DNA from: Bugula neritina
Taxonomy: Eukaryota; Bryozoa; Gymnolaemata; Cheilostomatida; Bugulidae
NCBI GenBank assembly: GCA_964035545.1
Contig: OZ037765.1
Coordinates: 23,934,004-23,998,003, forward strand
Direction of reading: 5' to 3'
DNA length: 64,000 nucleotides
The notes below the pieces were generated by a model. It saw only the letters and a list, made by a program, of their open reading frames with translations, was not told the DNA's origin and ran no database searches. Of this stretch, positions 58,001 through 61,000 are shown one piece after another. The position numbers were made by a program, and so were the translations under genes. How positions within the stretch are numbered: the first letter of the stretch is position 1; every line of letters begins with the position of its first letter.

Positions 58001-61000
58001 ATAATTAACAAAAGAACTCACATTTAAATAGAATCTGTATTTAAGTAACAATCTGCATCAAAGCATAAAAAGCAGATTTTACAATAACTACTAGCTGTTT
58101 TAACACTGGTCAATTTGTGAAATAATTAAAGCATCACTTGACCCTATTAATTAAGTTACACCTAAAAGTTTAAAAAAAGATTATAAATATATAATTCAAC
58201 TGCAACGCCTAATTTGTGCAATTTTGAACTATGATTACATTTCAGTTTCAAGTGAGTGGATGAAGTTGAAAAATTCATGCTTTTCAGTAATGTAAGATGT
58301 AAAAAGATCCTGGAAGTTTAATAAAAACTGATATAAACATTTGCAGTCATTATACTCTGTTTGCATAATACAATTGAAAACTATTTTTAGGTCTTTTTTA
58401 TACTGTGCCATAAAATCATGGCTTATGACTTTGAATTAGATACGAACCAACCAATAATTTAACAGAATAATTCATAAAAATTGCCAAGAACAGGATGAAA
58501 GCATGTCATATTTAGTATCAGATTTGTTGTGTCTGACAAAAACTCATAATGTATTGATACTTGACAAGTTAATTTTGTATCATGAACAAAGTAAGTCCAT
58601 TAAACTAAATGTAGAATATAATGCGGTTTATCTTCATAAAAGGGGATCATGTAATATAATGTAGCCCACTACCGAACAGGACAGAGCGGAGATAGGTGAG
58701 AAGGTGATATAATGTAGTTTTTAGTATTGGTAGATTAACGACTAGCTAACTAAATGCCATTGGCTGAACACAAGGACTGCGTTACAAGCCTTCTGATTGG
58801 CTACCTAGTACTGCTAGACTATGAGACTACAAGAAAGAAGATGACCATTAACTAAGTGTTGAACTGTCTAATAAATTGCATCATCACAGAACTCTTACAC
58901 CTCAGTTATGAGTAATAATAATATATACCTTTAGGACAAACGCAGCCGTCACAATAGGGATCTGCAGTCCCCGGGACACAGAACCAACCGGAAGGACAAG
59001 TCTTGCAATCGGCTTCATCTGTCATACCAAACTCCTGGCTGTAAGTACCATCAGGGCAGGGGTTTTCTCCATACAGTCCAGTACCCAGAGGACAGTAGTG
59101 ACCCTGCAGAATAGGTCACACACATCACATCAATATGATAAAGCAAGTGAGCAGAGTAAAGCATATGCAAGTATAAATGAATAATATATTATACTGCTAA
59201 AAGTTTATGTTTACTATAAATCACAAACTGATAATATGTGTAGCAAATTTCTATATGCATGGAAAGTAGAGTAAGAATCAAGTGTAGTAAAAAATACAAT
59301 GAGTTGTGTAAAATGTTCAAGTGGGGTAAAATATAAACACCAATATTTCATTTATTATGGGCCCTTATAGCATAACATCACTTTAAAATGAGGTAAGTGA
59401 AGTAATAAATAAACTGGAAAATGCCTGTGTTCTACATGAAAAATGCATTAAATAAATTATTTTTCAGCCAAAATTTCAACTTGCTCCCCAACCAAAATGT
59501 AGAGCAAAACTCAAAAAACTTGGCTTATAGAATTTTTCCATCAATACAGCTGAATAGTTGAAATGCTAACCTTTGGACATATAAGTGATCCCGATGGGTA
59601 GTTCATGGTGGGCAGAGGGTTATTTGGACAATAGTAGCCACTAGGACAGGATACGCATCCTTCTTCTTCAGAGGTGGCACCAGTTTGGTTACCATAAGTA
59701 CCTGTAACGGTGTTGAAATAGGAGTATAAAGTATACTATAAAAGAAAGAGTAGTACACAACTCAGATATGAGAAAGGATATGTGTGCTTAAACACACATG
59801 TAGGTCACTCTGTGCAAAATTAAAAAAACATGAAGGCTAAACAAAATTAATTTCTTAAATGTCTATAAATAATTGAATATTTGAAAATTATATTGAGATA
59901 CTCATAATGTTTATGGTTAATTGATGTTTGAAAGGCGATTTGAAGATAAAACATTTGTTAGACATATTTTAAAATGATTTAAAACATGTCGAATATTTAA
60001 ATCATTTTAGATATTAGACATGATTTAAAATTGAAATTTTATATCAGAAAGTATGCTCTGTGAAATGACATACCAGCTGGACAGGGTGTGAGATCCTTGC
60101 CATCAAGGCAGTAGTACCCGAGAGGACAGAGTCCGTCTGCTGGATGAGCAGATTTACTTCCTTCTGGACAAGCGTATCCTGGATCACACTGCTGGCACTC
60201 CGTCTGAGCGGTAGAGTTGCTATAGAAACCAGCCTCACATACAACAGGTTCCTGATCAGCAAACTCACAATAGTATCCAGCTGGGCAGGGTATGCATGCG
60301 TACTCTCTACCCAGACTATAGTAACCAGGATCACAAGCTACACCTGCATATGAGAACAATATACGAGTGGATTGCACATGTCATATACATACACATCAGT
60401 TGAACAGATTTTTATTTATCGAAATATGATGAACATTCTTCATCATAATTTTGAGGCAGAAGAGTTGAAGTGAATATTTATAGACAAAACTTTTCAAATA
60501 CAGGCAAAGATCGAATTAAACAAATGGCAAGTAATTCACATGTCATAAAGAGATACTAGAATGAGTTTTACTGACCAGGACTGGTGGTGTTGGCACATTC
60601 CTCTCCAGCAGGGCAGTCAGTGCAAACAGTGGCTGCAGCTTCAGCGTAAGTACCTCTCACGCATACAGTTATGTAGTTAATGTATATGGAAGGACAGGCA
60701 TAACCTGCGGGGCACTCAACACACGCATCTCTTCCACCCTCACTACAAAATGCCATGACCACTTTACACAACGATGTTATTGCACCAAAAGAATACTATT
60801 TCACCTTGATAGTCTTTGAATTTTCATCATTTAATATAAGAAATAAATAAACAAGCCACTGGTGAGTCAGTGCTTCTAAAAGAATCATGAACAAGATGAG
60901 TGGACAAACCTGCCAGATGCAAAACATACATGCAGCCATTCAAAGACTGTTACTTTTCTTATACCAGTTCAATAAGAACATAAAGTATTTTTAATATCAA

